The notes beneath the pieces were generated by a model. That model was not told the DNA's origin. It worked only from the letters and a program-made list of their open reading frames with translations, and made no database searches. Source: Pseudomonas laurylsulfatiphila (GTDB lineage Bacteria > Pseudomonadota > Gammaproteobacteria > Pseudomonadales > Pseudomonadaceae). From it: DNA of 64,000 nucleotides. Shown here piece after piece: positions 46,009 through 55,900 of this stretch (positions are counted from its first letter, which is position 1; every line of letters starts with the position of its first letter). Location: contig NZ_NIRS01000001.1 of assembly GCF_002934665.1 (NCBI RefSeq), forward strand, positions 930,001 through 994,000, given 5' to 3'. A program made the translations under genes and the position numbers.

Positions 46009-48045
46009 ATGTACAACAAGACCCTCCATCTGGCACTGGCGATCGCACTGGGCGGTGGCATCAGCCCTTGCGTTTTCGCTGCCGATGCAAACGGCGCAGC
46101 TTCCGATCCGGCTCCATCGCAAAACGTGCACTTCGACAGCAAGGGCAAGGCGCCTTCGTCCTACACGGTCGACATGCAGAACACTGTGCGCAAGACACTC
46201 CCCTTTGCAGACAAGCGCGACCTTGAAGAAGCGAAAAAAGGCTTCATCGCCGCACCGCCCTACAAGAAGATCATGGCCGACGCCGGGAACGTCGCGTGGA
46301 ACATGGGGAGCTACAACTTCCTGAATGAAGGCAAGGATTACGACAGCATCAATCCGTCGCTGCAGCGTCAGGCGGTGCTCAATACGGCCTATGGCCTCTA
46401 TGAAGTCGTTCCGGAAAGGATTTACCAGGTGCGCGGGTTTGACCTGGCCAATATCACGTTCATCAAGGGCGACACCGGCTGGATTGTCTTCGACACGCTG
46501 CTGTCGAAGGAGACCGCCAGGGCCGCCCTGGACTTCATCAACGAAAAACTGGGCAAGCGCCCGGTCGTGGCGGTGGTGATCTCCCACTCCCATGCCGATC
46601 ACTTTGGCGGAATCCGCGGCGTGGTCGACGAGGCCGATGTGCGCAGCGGCAAGATCCCGCTGATTGCGCCGCAAGGCTTCATGGAGCATGCCGTGGCTGA
46701 AAACGTCTATGCCGGCAACGCCATGAACCGGCGCGCGTTCTTGCAATATGGCTTGCTGTTGCCGCACAGCCCGTACGGTCATGTCGACATGGCCATTGGT
46801 AAAAATGCTTCGATTGGCAACATGGGGCTGATCGAGCCTAACCGTTACATTGCCAAAGATTTCGAAACACTGACCATCGACGGTATCGAAATGGAGTTCC
46901 AGAGCACGCCGGGCACTGAAGCGCCTGCGGAGATGAATACCTGGTTCCCACAGTTCAAGGCGTTCTGGGCCGCCGAAAACATCACCGGCACCATCCATAA
47001 CATCTATACCTTGCGCGGCGCCCTCGTCCGCGACCCACTGGTCTGGTCGAAGAACATCAACAATGCCCTGTATCGCTACGGTCAAACGGCAGACGTCATG
47101 TTCGCCTCCCACAGCTGGCCACGCTGGGGCAACGAGCGGATTCAGGATGTGATGCGCGCGCAACGCGATGCCTATGCCAACCTGAACAACGCCGTGCTGC
47201 ATGCCGCCAACCAGGGCGTCACCATCAACGAGATTCAAAACGTCTACAAGTTGCCCGAAAGCCTGAAAAACAACTGGGCCACCCATAGCTACCACGGCTC
47301 TGAAGAACACAACAGTCGTGCCGTGATCAACCGTTACCTGGGTTACTGGGATGCCAATCCGGCGACGCTGATGCCGCTGTCGCCAAAGGACTCGGCCCCG
47401 CTCTACGTCGAAATGATGGGAGGCGCCGACAAGATCATGGCCAAGGGGCAATCCTTGTTCGACCAGGGCAAGTACCGCGAAGCCTATGAAATCCTCAACA
47501 AGCTGGTGTATGCCGAACCGCAGAACAGCAAGGCCAAGGACTTGCTCGCGGATGTCTATGAGCAAGTCGGTTATCAGAAGGAAAGTGCCGGCGTGCGCAA
47601 CAGTTTCCTCTCGGCCGCCTATGAACTGCGCCATGGCATGCCCAAGGGGCTGCCGCCAAAAACCGGCGGCCCCGACATGATTCGCGGCATGAGCACCGAG
47701 TTATGGCTCGAATACCTGGGCATCGCCCTTGATGGCAGTAAAGTCGCCGATCAACACTTCATCTTCAATCTCAAGACGCCCGATAACGGCGAGCAGTTCG
47801 TGGTGGAGTTAAGCAACTCGACATTGACCAATATCAAGGGGCAACAAGCCAGCAATGCCGACCTCACCATCACCCTTGACCGTGCTGATCTGGAAGGCGT
47901 GATGGCCCGCAAGACCGGATTCGATCAACTCGTCGCAGCCGGCAAGGCCACCGTCGAAGGCAACCGCAAACCGTTCGAAATGTTAATGGCGGCGATCACC
48001 CCGTTTACCCCGACCTTTGAACTACTGCCAGGCACCCAGCAGTAA
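46009..48045 (+). CDS. sdsA: Alkylsulfatase of the SdsA (metallo-beta-lactamase) type
   Basis: A 678-residue periplasmic enzyme that cleaves primary alkyl sulfates such as dodecyl sulfate. The signal peptide is at 1-24 ('CVFA'). The zinc motif HSHADH is at 193-198, with further ligands in 'AENVYAGNAMNRRA' and 'ASHSWPRWGNER'. A dimerisation helical domain (about 420-560) and a C-terminal SCP2-like domain (about 570-675) complete the SdsA1 architecture. Length is as expected. The divergent LysR gene is the likely activator. The freed alcohol could feed the GMC/ALDH enzymes, but that is speculative. Confidence 0.94.
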   Translation: MYNKTLHLALAIALGGGISPCVFAADANGAASDPAPSQNVHFDSKGKAPSSYTVDMQNTVRKTLPFADKRDLEEAKKGFIAAPPYKKIMADAGNVAWNMGSYNFLNEGKDYDSINPSLQRQAVLNTAYGLYEVVPERIYQVRGFDLANITFIKGDTGWIVFDTLLSKETARAALDFINEKLGKRPVVAVVISHSHADHFGGIRGVVDEADVRSGKIPLIAPQGFMEHAVAENVYAGNAMNRRAFLQYGLLLPHSPYGHVDMAIGKNASIGNMGLIEPNRYIAKDFETLTIDGIEMEFQSTPGTEAPAEMNTWFPQFKAFWAAENITGTIHNIYTLRGALVRDPLVWSKNINNALYRYGQTADVMFASHSWPRWGNERIQDVMRAQRDAYANLNNAVLHAANQGVTINEIQNVYKLPESLKNNWATHSYHGSEEHNSRAVINRYLGYWDANPATLMPLSPKDSAPLYVEMMGGADKIMAKGQSLFDQGKYREAYEILNKLVYAEPQNSKAKDLLADVYEQVGYQKESAGVRNSFLSAAYELRHGMPKGLPPKTGGPDMIRGMSTELWLEYLGIALDGSKVADQHFIFNLKTPDNGEQFVVELSNSTLTNIKGQQASNADLTITLDRADLEGVMARKTGFDQLVAAGKATVEGNRKPFEMLMAAITPFTPTFELLPGTQQ

Positions 48046-48057
48046 TCAACAAGGGCT

Positions 48058-48086
48058 GCGCTTCATCCTGCGCCGGGGTGAAGCGC
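48058..48086 (+). terminator. Candidate terminator of the alkylsulfatase gene
   Basis: GCGCTTCA (48058-48065) and TGAAGCGC (48079-48086) pair around a 13-base loop, 13 bases after the stop. TTTGG follows, a weak T-run. Confidence 0.55.
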
Positions 48087-48398
48087 TTTGGCGCTCTACT
48101 TCGCGACCCTGAATAAACAATAACGAGCAAGGATGGTGCTATTCATAAGTTGTTCCTTCCAATATCGAGAATATGAACTACCACTTATGTGTGACCCCGC
48201 CAGGCCGGTTAAACGTAATTCAGGTTTTTCGACGTTCGTTAATTCACCTTTATTCGAAAATGCACACTTGCCGGGATTTGATCCATGCAAATCAGAATAG
48301 GTGCACTGCCTGCCTTTACGGTCGGAATTCGGCGATATCGCAGTGCGGGGAGTTTCTTGCCACACCAAAGCGACTTCAGCCAAGGAGCACACTGCATC
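48087..48398. other. Intergenic stretch before the lipoprotein operon
   Basis: 312 bases, AT-rich between about 48,110 and 48,270, holding only very short open frames with no ribosome site. It presumably contains the promoter of the lipoprotein operon; no feature could be supported. Confidence 0.5.
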
Positions 48399-49076
48399 AT
48401 GAATCTGTCCCGAAACTTGCTCATCGGTGCCGCCGTGGCCGGGCTTTTGCTCGGCGGTTGCACCTCCAAAGTCACTGAACAGGCGCAGTACTCCGGCTAC
48501 CTGTCCAACTACGACAATCTGCAGGAAGTCACCACGCCCAGCGGCGGCACGGCGATGCGCTGGGTGAGCCCGTCGTGGAACCCCAATGCCTATGACACGG
48601 TAGCGTTCGAGCGACTGGAACTGTATCCGGCGCCCAAGCCCAATGAGCGGGTCAACCAGCAGACACTCGATGACATCCGGGACTACATGTCCAACAGGGT
48701 CAAGGCGACGCTGGGGCAGAAATACCGGATGGTCCACCACACGAGTGCCGCGCCAAAAGGTTCGAAAACCTTGATCCTGCGCGCCGCGATTACCGGTGTG
48801 AGCGCCTCCAACGAAGGCATGAAATGGTATGAAGTGGTGCCCATCGCGGCCGTCGTCGGGGCGACACAGGCGGCCACCGGTCACCGCGATCAGGACACCG
48901 AGCTGTATATCGAGGCCGAGCTCATCGACGCGAAAGACAACCAGACCGTGGCCAGGGTCGTGCGCAAGGTGTTCGGCAAGCAGCTGTCCAACGAAACCCA
49001 GAAAATCACCGCCCAGGACTTCAAGGCGGCGATTGACAAGTTGAACGTCGATCTCTGGGCATTCATCCGCAGTTGA
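48399..49076 (+). CDS. DUF3313-type lipoprotein
   Basis: A 225-residue lipoprotein. The signal with lipobox 'LLLGGCTSK' puts Cys near residue 21. The mature domain resembles DUF3313 with 'YSGYLSNYDNLQEV' and 'RWVSPSWNPNAYDTVAFERLELYP', then 'YVEAELIDA'-like strands near 160-200. Envelope location, function unknown. The ATG at 48399 follows AAGGAG, at a slightly long distance. A 14-base hairpin follows and then another lipoprotein gene. The three genes form an apparent operon. Confidence 0.82.
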   Translation: MNLSRNLLIGAAVAGLLLGGCTSKVTEQAQYSGYLSNYDNLQEVTTPSGGTAMRWVSPSWNPNAYDTVAFERLELYPAPKPNERVNQQTLDDIRDYMSNRVKATLGQKYRMVHHTSAAPKGSKTLILRAAITGVSASNEGMKWYEVVPIAAVVGATQAATGHRDQDTELYIEAELIDAKDNQTVARVVRKVFGKQLSNETQKITAQDFKAAIDKLNVDLWAFIRS

Positions 49077-49082
49077 ACCCCT

Positions 49083-49116
49083 GATTCAACCGCCAATCGA
49101 CGTTGGCGGTTGAATC
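49083..49116 (+). terminator. Intercistronic 14-base hairpin
   Basis: GATTCAACCGCCAA and TTGGCGGTTGAATC form a perfect 14-base stem with a 6-base loop, seven bases after the DUF3313 stop. There is no T-run. It could stop part of transcription or stabilise the upstream mRNA. Confidence 0.6.
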
Positions 49117-49141
49117 GCTTCCCAGTAGAGGAATAGCTGAC

Positions 49142-49570
49142 ATGGCTTCCCATGCATTGCTTCGACTCACAAATCTGCACAGACCTTTAATCGTCGCAGC
49201 GCTCATCGCCAGCGCGCTTGCGTTGAGCGCTTGCGCAACGGTGGATGCCCAGACGACCGCCTACGTCGGGGTCGAGCACCCTGCCCCGACCCTGCCCAGC
49301 GAAGTCCAGATACTACGCACGGAACCGACGCGACCCAGTGTGCGTTTGGGCGAAATCCTGATCGACGCCAGTGTCGACCCGGCACCTCCCATCACCCAGG
49401 TCGAACAGAAGCTGCGCGAAGAAGGCGCCAAACTGGGTGCAGACGCGGTGGTGGTGGTTTACGACCAAATCCAACCCGTCGCCGCTTACGTGACCGGTCC
49501 TTTGTGGAACCGCGACATCGATACGATCCAGGGCCGCAAGCTCAAAGGCATTGCCATCAAATACCAATGA
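49142..49570 (+). CDS. Hypothetical lipoprotein
   Basis: A 142-residue lipoprotein. A long N-terminal signal ends in lipobox 'LALSACATV'. The mature domain 'VQILRTEPTRPSVRLGEILIDAS' and 'KLREEGAKLGADAVVVVYDQ' is reminiscent of the small YbjQ/heavy-metal-binding-like fold of alternating strands and a helix, found also in several envelope proteins. The ATG at 49142 has GAGGAA upstream. It is the second gene of the lipoprotein series, 14 bases before the next start. Confidence 0.75.
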   Translation: MASHALLRLTNLHRPLIVAALIASALALSACATVDAQTTAYVGVEHPAPTLPSEVQILRTEPTRPSVRLGEILIDASVDPAPPITQVEQKLREEGAKLGADAVVVVYDQIQPVAAYVTGPLWNRDIDTIQGRKLKGIAIKYQ

Positions 49571-49584
49571 CGAGGTGCACAGCA

Positions 49585-50043
49585 ATGAAAGCAATCCTGT
49601 CCTGGCTGACGGTCACTTTGGCGACTGTCTTGATCAGTGCCTGTTCCGCCGTGGGATCGAACGATGGCGGTGCCGGTGAAATGGAGATTCGCTCGGGCAA
49701 GATCGAGCAGATATCGCTGACGCAGATGCAGACCAATCACGACAGTGGCGTCGGCGCCGTACTCGGAGGCCTTGGCGGCCTCGGTATCGGCAGCCTGATC
49801 GGCAGTGGCACCGGGCGCGACGTCGCCATGGTCGCCGGCGCACTCGCCGGGGCGGTGGGCGGCAATTACGCAGAGAAGAAAAAGTATGACCAGCCGGTAG
49901 CGGCGCAGCAGGTCATCGTGCGGGTGAAAAGTGGCGTACTGGTATCGATCACCCAACCGATCAATCCGGCCCTGAGCAAAGGCATGAACGTTTACATCGA
50001 AGGCTCGGGGAATAATGCCCGGGTGCTGCCACAGGGCGGGTAG
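49585..50043 (+). CDS. SlyB/Pcp-type glycine-zipper outer-membrane lipoprotein
   Basis: A 152-residue lipoprotein. The lipobox is 'VLISACSAV'. The glycine zipper region 'GAVLGGLGGLGIGSLIGSGTGRDVAMVAGALAGAVGG' spans residues about 53-91, and a C-terminal beta domain follows with 'QQVIVRVKSGVLVSITQP'. This is the layout of SlyB and PcpA-like outer-membrane stress proteins. It closes the three-gene lipoprotein series. GAGGTG precedes the ATG. SlyB members are induced by low magnesium in enterics; no PhoP site was looked for successfully here. Confidence 0.85.
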   Translation: MKAILSWLTVTLATVLISACSAVGSNDGGAGEMEIRSGKIEQISLTQMQTNHDSGVGAVLGGLGGLGIGSLIGSGTGRDVAMVAGALAGAVGGNYAEKKKYDQPVAAQQVIVRVKSGVLVSITQPINPALSKGMNVYIEGSGNNARVLPQGG

Positions 50044-50093
50044 TGGCCACGCCTGGAGCGGTAAACCGCCGTTGATCAGGCAGCCCAAGGTAT

Positions 50094-50187
50094 CTTCGCT
50101 GGCAAGCCAGCGCCCACAGAGAACGCGTGTTCACCCTCGTTTTGTGAGCGACGCAAAACCCTGTGGGAGCCGGCTTGCCGGCGAAGG
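50094..50187. repeat. REP doublet, GAGCCGGCTTGC type (diverged)
   Basis: TTCGCTGGCAAGCCAGCGCC and its inverse TGTGGGAGCCGGCTTGCCGG around 45 bases. It is the last REP in the window. Confidence 0.8.
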
Positions 50188-50318
50188 CGTTTTCCAGGCC
50201 GGCGCATGACATAAGGCCGTCAACCTAATCATTACAACAAAAATGAATTAACTTACCATTGTGTAATATTACTCAGCACGATAGATTCATTCGCAATCTG
50301 TAATGACCTGGAAAGACA

Positions 50319-51101
50319 ATGAAACCTTGCGTAAAAAGCCTGGTGCTCGAACTGCTGGTGGCTAAAAACGGCGTTCCCTTGCAGGTCAGGGAAGCCATCG
50401 TCGCCTGCGAGCTATTCGGCATCAGTGAAAACAACGTCCGGGTCACCTTGGCGCGCCTCACTATCGAAGCATTGCTGGAAGGTGCGGGCCGAGGAAGTTA
50501 TCAGCTGGGGCCAAAGGCCAGGGACATCTCGGCGCAGTTGTTCGAGTGGCGCAACGTGGAGCAGTATCTGCGGCCGTGGGACGGCAGTTATCTGATGGTG
50601 GCGTGCAACGCCCTGGGGCGCAGTGATCGCAACATCTTGCGCCAGCGTGAACGTGCCCTGCACATGCTGGGTTTCGCGGAGCTGGACAAAGACCTGTACG
50701 CGCGCCCGAACAATATCTCGCCTGATATCGAGTCGTTGCGTCGACGTTTGATCGAACTCGGCCTGGAACCGGCAGCACTGGTTTTCCAGGCCCTGGGCTT
50801 CGAAGAGGCGCAGACGCAGCGAATACAAAACCTGTGGAAGGGTGAGTTGCTCGACGACAGCTACCGCCGCCATTGCGAGCAATTGGAAAGCTGGACGCTG
50901 CGCGCCGGGCAACTGAAACCGGACATGGCCGCACGCGAATCTTTCATCCTCGGCCGCGAAGGCATCCGCCAGATCGTCTTCGATCCCCTGCTACCGGAAC
51001 CTATGGTCGATGTGGCGCTGCGCACGGAGTTCTTTGCCTGCACCCAGCGTTTCGTGGATCACGGCCACCAGATCTGGCGCACCTTTCTGCAACAGCCCTG
51101 A
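50319..51101 (+). CDS. PaaX-family transcriptional regulator
   Basis: A 260-residue protein with the PaaX layout. The N-terminal winged helix (about 5-70, 'ACELFGISENNVRVTLARLTIEALLEGAGRGSYQLG') is followed by a PaaX core ('RPWDGSYLMV') and a C-terminal domain (about 165-255). PaaX itself represses phenylacetate degradation through phenylacetyl-CoA, but no paa gene is nearby. Its neighbour, 57 bases downstream, is a fatty acid desaturase. The AT-rich stretch 50220-50290 before it is the probable promoter. A regulator sensing an acyl-CoA is an appealing but unproven idea. Confidence 0.85.
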   Translation: MKPCVKSLVLELLVAKNGVPLQVREAIVACELFGISENNVRVTLARLTIEALLEGAGRGSYQLGPKARDISAQLFEWRNVEQYLRPWDGSYLMVACNALGRSDRNILRQRERALHMLGFAELDKDLYARPNNISPDIESLRRRLIELGLEPAALVFQALGFEEAQTQRIQNLWKGELLDDSYRRHCEQLESWTLRAGQLKPDMAARESFILGREGIRQIVFDPLLPEPMVDVALRTEFFACTQRFVDHGHQIWRTFLQQP

Positions 51102-51158
51102 AGACTCAACTGACTCATCACCCGGACCGGTACCTGGCCCTTGATGTCGAGGATAGAC

Positions 51159-52148
51159 ATGCATAACAAAACCAAAATCAGCGATATTCTCAGCCGCGAC
51201 GAAATCAAATCCTTCAGCGAACGCTCAGACCTCTGGGGTGCCTGGGCGGTGGTGTCTACCTGGGGCGTGTTGGCCTTGACCTTTACAAGCCTGGCCTGGG
51301 CCCGCGAACTCCTGCCCTGGTGGGGATTCAGTCTCGCCCTGATCGTGGCTGTCGTGATTATTGCCGGACGCCAGTTGTGCTTTGGCATTTTGCAGCACGA
51401 CGCCGCGCACGGGACATTGTTCAAGAGCAAATGGTGCAATGACGTACTGGTCGACTGGATGTGCGCCCGGCCGATCTGGAACGAGCTGCGCAAATATCGT
51501 CCCTATCACCTGACTCATCACGCCAAGACCTCTTGCGTCGACGATCCCGATCTCTGCCTGGTTGCCGGATTGCCTACGACGCGCAGCTCCATGATGCGCA
51601 AGTGCCTGCGTGATCTTTCAGGTATTACCGGCCTCAAGTTCCTGGCGGGACGCGTGCTGATGGATGCCGGCGTGCTGCAGTGGTCGCTCACCAGCGATAT
51701 CCGCCGCCTGCCGCAGGCAGGTCGTCGCTGGTGGGACTACCCACGGACCTTCTTCAGAAACGCCAGCGGCATGCTGCTCACTAACGGCCTGCTCCTTGCC
51801 GCATTCTGGATCAGTGGACAGGCGTGGTTGTACGGCGTGTGGGTGCTGGCCTATATCACGCCGTTCCCGTTGTTCATCCGCATTCGCTCCATGGCGGAAC
51901 ATGCCTGCCTGGAATCAGGCACGGACGTCCTTCGCAATACGCGAACCACACAGGCCGGTTTGATCGCCCGCGCTTGCGTGGCGCCTATCCGGGTCAACTT
52001 TCACATTGAGCACCATCTGATGGCATCGGTGCCGTATTTTCGCCTGCCGAAGTTGCATGCTCTTTTGCGACAGCGCGGCATCGTGCCGCCACCGCCCACT
52101 TACTGGCAGGTGCTCAAGCGTGTGAGCCAGCGAATTCACACCGCCTGA
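51159..52148 (+). CDS. Membrane fatty acid desaturase
   Basis: A 329-residue membrane desaturase. The three histidine boxes of the diiron site are HDAAHG (80-84), HLTHH (117-121) and HIEHH (282-286), with membrane segments near 30-70 and 195-235. It introduces a double bond into an acyl chain using oxygen and an electron donor. The start at 51159 has GAGGA upstream; TTG 51141 and ATG 51144 are also in frame. The gene is 57 bases downstream of the PaaX-family gene and may be its target or partner. Confidence 0.92.
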   Translation: MHNKTKISDILSRDEIKSFSERSDLWGAWAVVSTWGVLALTFTSLAWARELLPWWGFSLALIVAVVIIAGRQLCFGILQHDAAHGTLFKSKWCNDVLVDWMCARPIWNELRKYRPYHLTHHAKTSCVDDPDLCLVAGLPTTRSSMMRKCLRDLSGITGLKFLAGRVLMDAGVLQWSLTSDIRRLPQAGRRWWDYPRTFFRNASGMLLTNGLLLAAFWISGQAWLYGVWVLAYITPFPLFIRIRSMAEHACLESGTDVLRNTRTTQAGLIARACVAPIRVNFHIEHHLMASVPYFRLPKLHALLRQRGIVPPPPTYWQVLKRVSQRIHTA

Positions 52149-52173
52149 TGGATGAATACTGTTCGCCTCAGAC

Positions 52174-52749
52174 TCAAAAGCCGAAGTACACAAATGCCGT
52201 GGCTGCCGCCATACCCCACGCGAGCAACGCCATGACCGTTGAATTTTGCGGCAACCCGGATTCGCTCAATCGCTGAAAACCGGGCCTCGCAACACCGGCC
52301 TGTACGTAATAACCCAGCCTGATTGCCCGGTAGGTTTGCCGCAGGCCGACCAACAGAAACAGGGTGATCAGACCAAGGGCAAGTCCTCGCCTGATAGCCG
52401 GTTTAGCCAAGGCTGCAAGGTGATCCTGCTCGCAGGCAACGCTATTGAGTTGCACAACGGTAATTCGTTGATAGTCCGTCGAAGAGCGCTTTTGCCCCAT
52501 CTGGATCGCCGCCTGTTGCTCCAGATCCAGCACCTGATACTTCCAGAGTGTTGACGATCCTTCTCGGCAGAAGGTAAACGCGGCAGGGCTTGATACGGAG
52601 ATAATGCAAGCGTCATTGATATCCAGTTTTTCCAGCGTTTCCATGGCTGACCTGGTGAAGTCCAGGTCCAAGACCGAAGCGGCCCCGGTAGCAGAAGCCG
52701 CGACCGAAACCAGTAGGCTGCTCAAGATGCAGATGGCTGAAATGTTCAC
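52174..52749 (-). CDS. Hypothetical membrane protein with signal peptide
   Basis: A protein of 191 residues if the GTG at 52749 is used, which is preceded by AGGGGA at a good distance; ATG 52770 gives 198 residues. The N-terminal hydrophobic segment 'ISAICILSSLLVSVAASATG' looks like a signal peptide. A middle domain has two Cys ('DACIISVSSPAAFTFCREG'), and C-terminal membrane segments lie at about 115-135 and 165-190. No family recognised. It lies about 180 bases downstream of the giant peroxidase gene on the same strand, but a terminator separates them. Confidence 0.6.
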   Translation of the reverse strand: MNISAICILSSLLVSVAASATGAASVLDLDFTRSAMETLEKLDINDACIISVSSPAAFTFCREGSSTLWKYQVLDLEQQAAIQMGQKRSSTDYQRITVVQLNSVACEQDHLAALAKPAIRRGLALGLITLFLLVGLRQTYRAIRLGYYVQAGVARPGFQRLSESGLPQNSTVMALLAWGMAAATAFVYFGF

Positions 52750-52867
52750 GGCCAGGTTCCCCTTTTCCATTTTTTTGATTTCGCAGCTCGGTTCCAGCCT
52801 GCTTTGTTGAGCTCCAGTACGCTGCTGGCACCCCGATTCACGATGGGTCATTGAGTGGAAGAAAAAA

Positions 52868-52890
52868 GGGAGGGCATCCATTGCCCTCCC
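52868..52890 (-). terminator. Terminator of the giant peroxidase gene
   Basis: On the minus strand GGGAGGGCA and TGCCCTCCC form a 9-base stem with a 5-base loop, followed by CTTTTTTC. It is an intrinsic terminator 41 bases after the stop. Confidence 0.88.
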
Positions 52891-52930
52891 TCCGTGGTCC
52901 ACGCTCCTTGCGACAGTGTTTGTCAGAACC

Positions 52931-55900
52931 TCAAGAGGCCAGAATGAAGTCGGCGGCCGAGACGGTGTTCGGGTCGGCCACACCTACCAGGGTGATGGAG
53001 CCAGCGCCGAAGTTGAGCAACGTATCCGCACCGAGATCGACGACATTGACACTGGTGTTGAAGGTCGCAGCCGTGATGTTGAGTGCGGCGAAATTGAGCA
53101 GATCCTGGCCTCCGGCCGCGTTGGCATCAAAGCCGATGATCCGATCGTTGCCGAAGGCCAGTCCGAACACGAACATATCGTTACCACTGCTGGCATCCAT
53201 CGTGTCGTTGCCTGCCCCGCCAGCAACACTGTCGTTGCCGGCACCACCATCGAGGAAGTCGTTGCCGGCCCCTCCCAGCAATGTGTCGTTGGCGTCGCCG
53301 CCGAAGAGGGAGTCATTACCCACCCCACCGGTGATGACGTTGTTCGACGCGTTGCCGCTGCCGACGAAGTTGCCGACTCCGGTGTAGAGCAGATGCTCGG
53401 CATCGGTACCCAGTGTGTAGCTGGCCAGTGACGTCTGTACGGAATCCGCCCCCTCACCCGCCGACTCAACCACCAGGTCGAAGGCTGAATCGACGATGTA
53501 GCCATCGTTGCCGACGCCACCGATCATCGCGTCATTACCTGTACCGCCAGTGAGGATGTCGTTGCCAAGGCCACCCAGCAATGTGTCGTTGCCGCCACCG
53601 CCGTTGAGGTTGTCATTACCCACCCCACCGGTCATGACGTTGTTCGACGCGTTGCCGTTGCCGGTGAAGTTGCCGGCTCCGGTGTAGAGCAGATGCTCGA
53701 CATTGGCGCCCAGTGTGTAGCTGGTCAGCGACGTCTGTACGGAGTCCGCACCCTCACCCGCCGACTCAACCACCAGGTCGAAGGCTGAATCGACGATGTA
53801 GCCATCGTTGCCGACGCCACCGATCATCGCGTCATTACCCGCACCGCCATTGAGGATGTCGTTGCCCGCGCCACCCAGCAATGTGTCGTTGCCGGCTCCG
53901 CCGTTGAGGCTGTCATTACCCACTCCACCGGTCATGACGTTGTTTGACGCGTTGCCGTTGCCGGTGAAGTTGCCGGTTCCGGTGAAGAGCAGATGCTCGA
54001 CATTGGCGCCCAGTGTGTAACTGTTCAGCGACGTCTGTACGGAATCCTCACCCTCACCCGCCGACTCAGTCACCAGGTCGAAGGCTGAATCGACGATGTA
54101 GCCATCGTTGCCGGCTCCGCCGACCATCGCGTCATTACCCGCACCGCCAATGAGGAGGTCGTTGCCGAGCCCCCCCATCAAGGTGTCGTTACCGGCTCCG
54201 CCGTTGAGGGTGTCATTACCCGTCCCACCGGTGATGACGTTGTTCGACGCGTTGCCGGTGCCGACGAAGTTGGCGGCGCCGAGGTAGAGCAGATGCTCGA
54301 CATTAGTGCCCAGCGTGAAGCTGGCAAGCGTGGTCTGTACGGAATCCTCACCCTCACCCGCCAACTCGACCACCTGGTCGCCGACTGAATCGACGATGTA
54401 GCCATCATTGCCGACTCCACCGATCATCGCGTCATTGCCCGTACCGCCATTGAGCACGTCATTGCCTTCCTCGCCATTGAGGAAGTCGTTGCCGTCCCCG
54501 CCGTTGAGAAGGTCGTTGCCAAGGCCGCCAAACAACTGGTCGACACCACCCAGGCCATTGAGCGTATCGTTCCCGCCCAAGCCAAACAGCACATCGCTAC
54601 CTGCGGTACCGTTGAGGGTGTTCGCCAGGGCGTCACCCGTTTGCACCGCACCCAGCAGCACGACCAGCGCCGTCGCCGCAGAGGTCACCGACTCCAGCGT
54701 GCCGAAGCCATCGGTGTAGCGTGCGATCACCCGCAGTTGCTGGTTGATCTGCGCCGCGCCCGGGGTGAAGTTCACGCCAGTCGCGCCGGCGATATTGGTG
54801 AAGGTAGTCCCGGTACCTTGCTGCCACTGGTAGCTGAATGTGCCCACCCCGTCCGGATCGACGATCCCGGCCGTCTGTGCGGTCAGCACCTGACCTTGAG
54901 TCGGTGTGGTATCGCTGATCAGCAACGCGCCTGTCGGTGCATCGTTGACGTTGACCACCGGTGCAGTGGCATCGGACGCAACGCTTTCGGCGACACCGAA
55001 GTCATCGACGTAACTGACCACCACCCGCACCTGATTACCGACCTGAGCCTGGGCAAGCGTGAGCGTGCTACCGGTGGCCCCGGCGATGTTGACGAAGTTG
55101 ACGCCGTTGGTCACCTGCCACTGGAAGGTGAACTGCGGATTGCTCAGTCCATCGACATCGATGATGGTCGACGGGTCAGCGGTCAACACCTGGTTCTGCG
55201 TCGCAAGGCCAGTAACGGTCGGCCCGGCAGTCGGTGCGTTGTTCGCCGACGAACTGACGAACTCCAGCGTACCCTTGGCATCCTGATACACCGCCCGAAC
55301 ACGGATGTTCAGACCGGCGACATCATCCGCCACCAGATAGGTGGCGCCGATCGCCCGCGATACCTCGCCGGCGGCGACAAAGGTGATGTCTTCATAGACA
55401 CCCGAGCCCGCAACGTTTTCGACCTGCCAGTAGTAAGCCACCGGACCGGTAACCGCGCCGGTCAGATTGCCCGCTCCCACGTTGTCCAGGTCGCGGATCG
55501 ACTGATCGCTGACGCGCAACAACTGGCCGGCGACAGGCGTATCCTCACGCGCACCGGTGGCATTATCAAGGATCGCCAGACGCCCCACAGGACCGCTGTT
55601 TACCGCGGTGCCGACGCCGGACGCCTGCGCCTGGTCAGCGAACTGCAGACGCTCGACGCCGGTCAGGCGATCGACGCCATCACGGCCCGCCACCAGGTCG
55701 GTCACGATGACGGCATTGCCGTCGAGGGTGACGCTGTACTCCGACGCATTACCGGAATACACCGCGGTGTCGAAGTTGTCAGTGCCGGTCAGAATCTCCC
55801 GCACGATGACCAACTGGCCCGGGTTGTAAGTACCATTGAGCATTGCCTGGACCATCGGCGCCATGCTGTCGAACGTGGCGATTTCCGCACCAGTGCCATC

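Noticed and set aside
50319..51101. Phenylacetate degradation regulator
   Set aside because: No paa gene lies in the window; only the family, not the pathway, is supported.
53249..54448. Regular repeats considered as a CRISPR array
   Set aside because: Units are 300 bases, in frame with the peroxidase gene and without short spacers.
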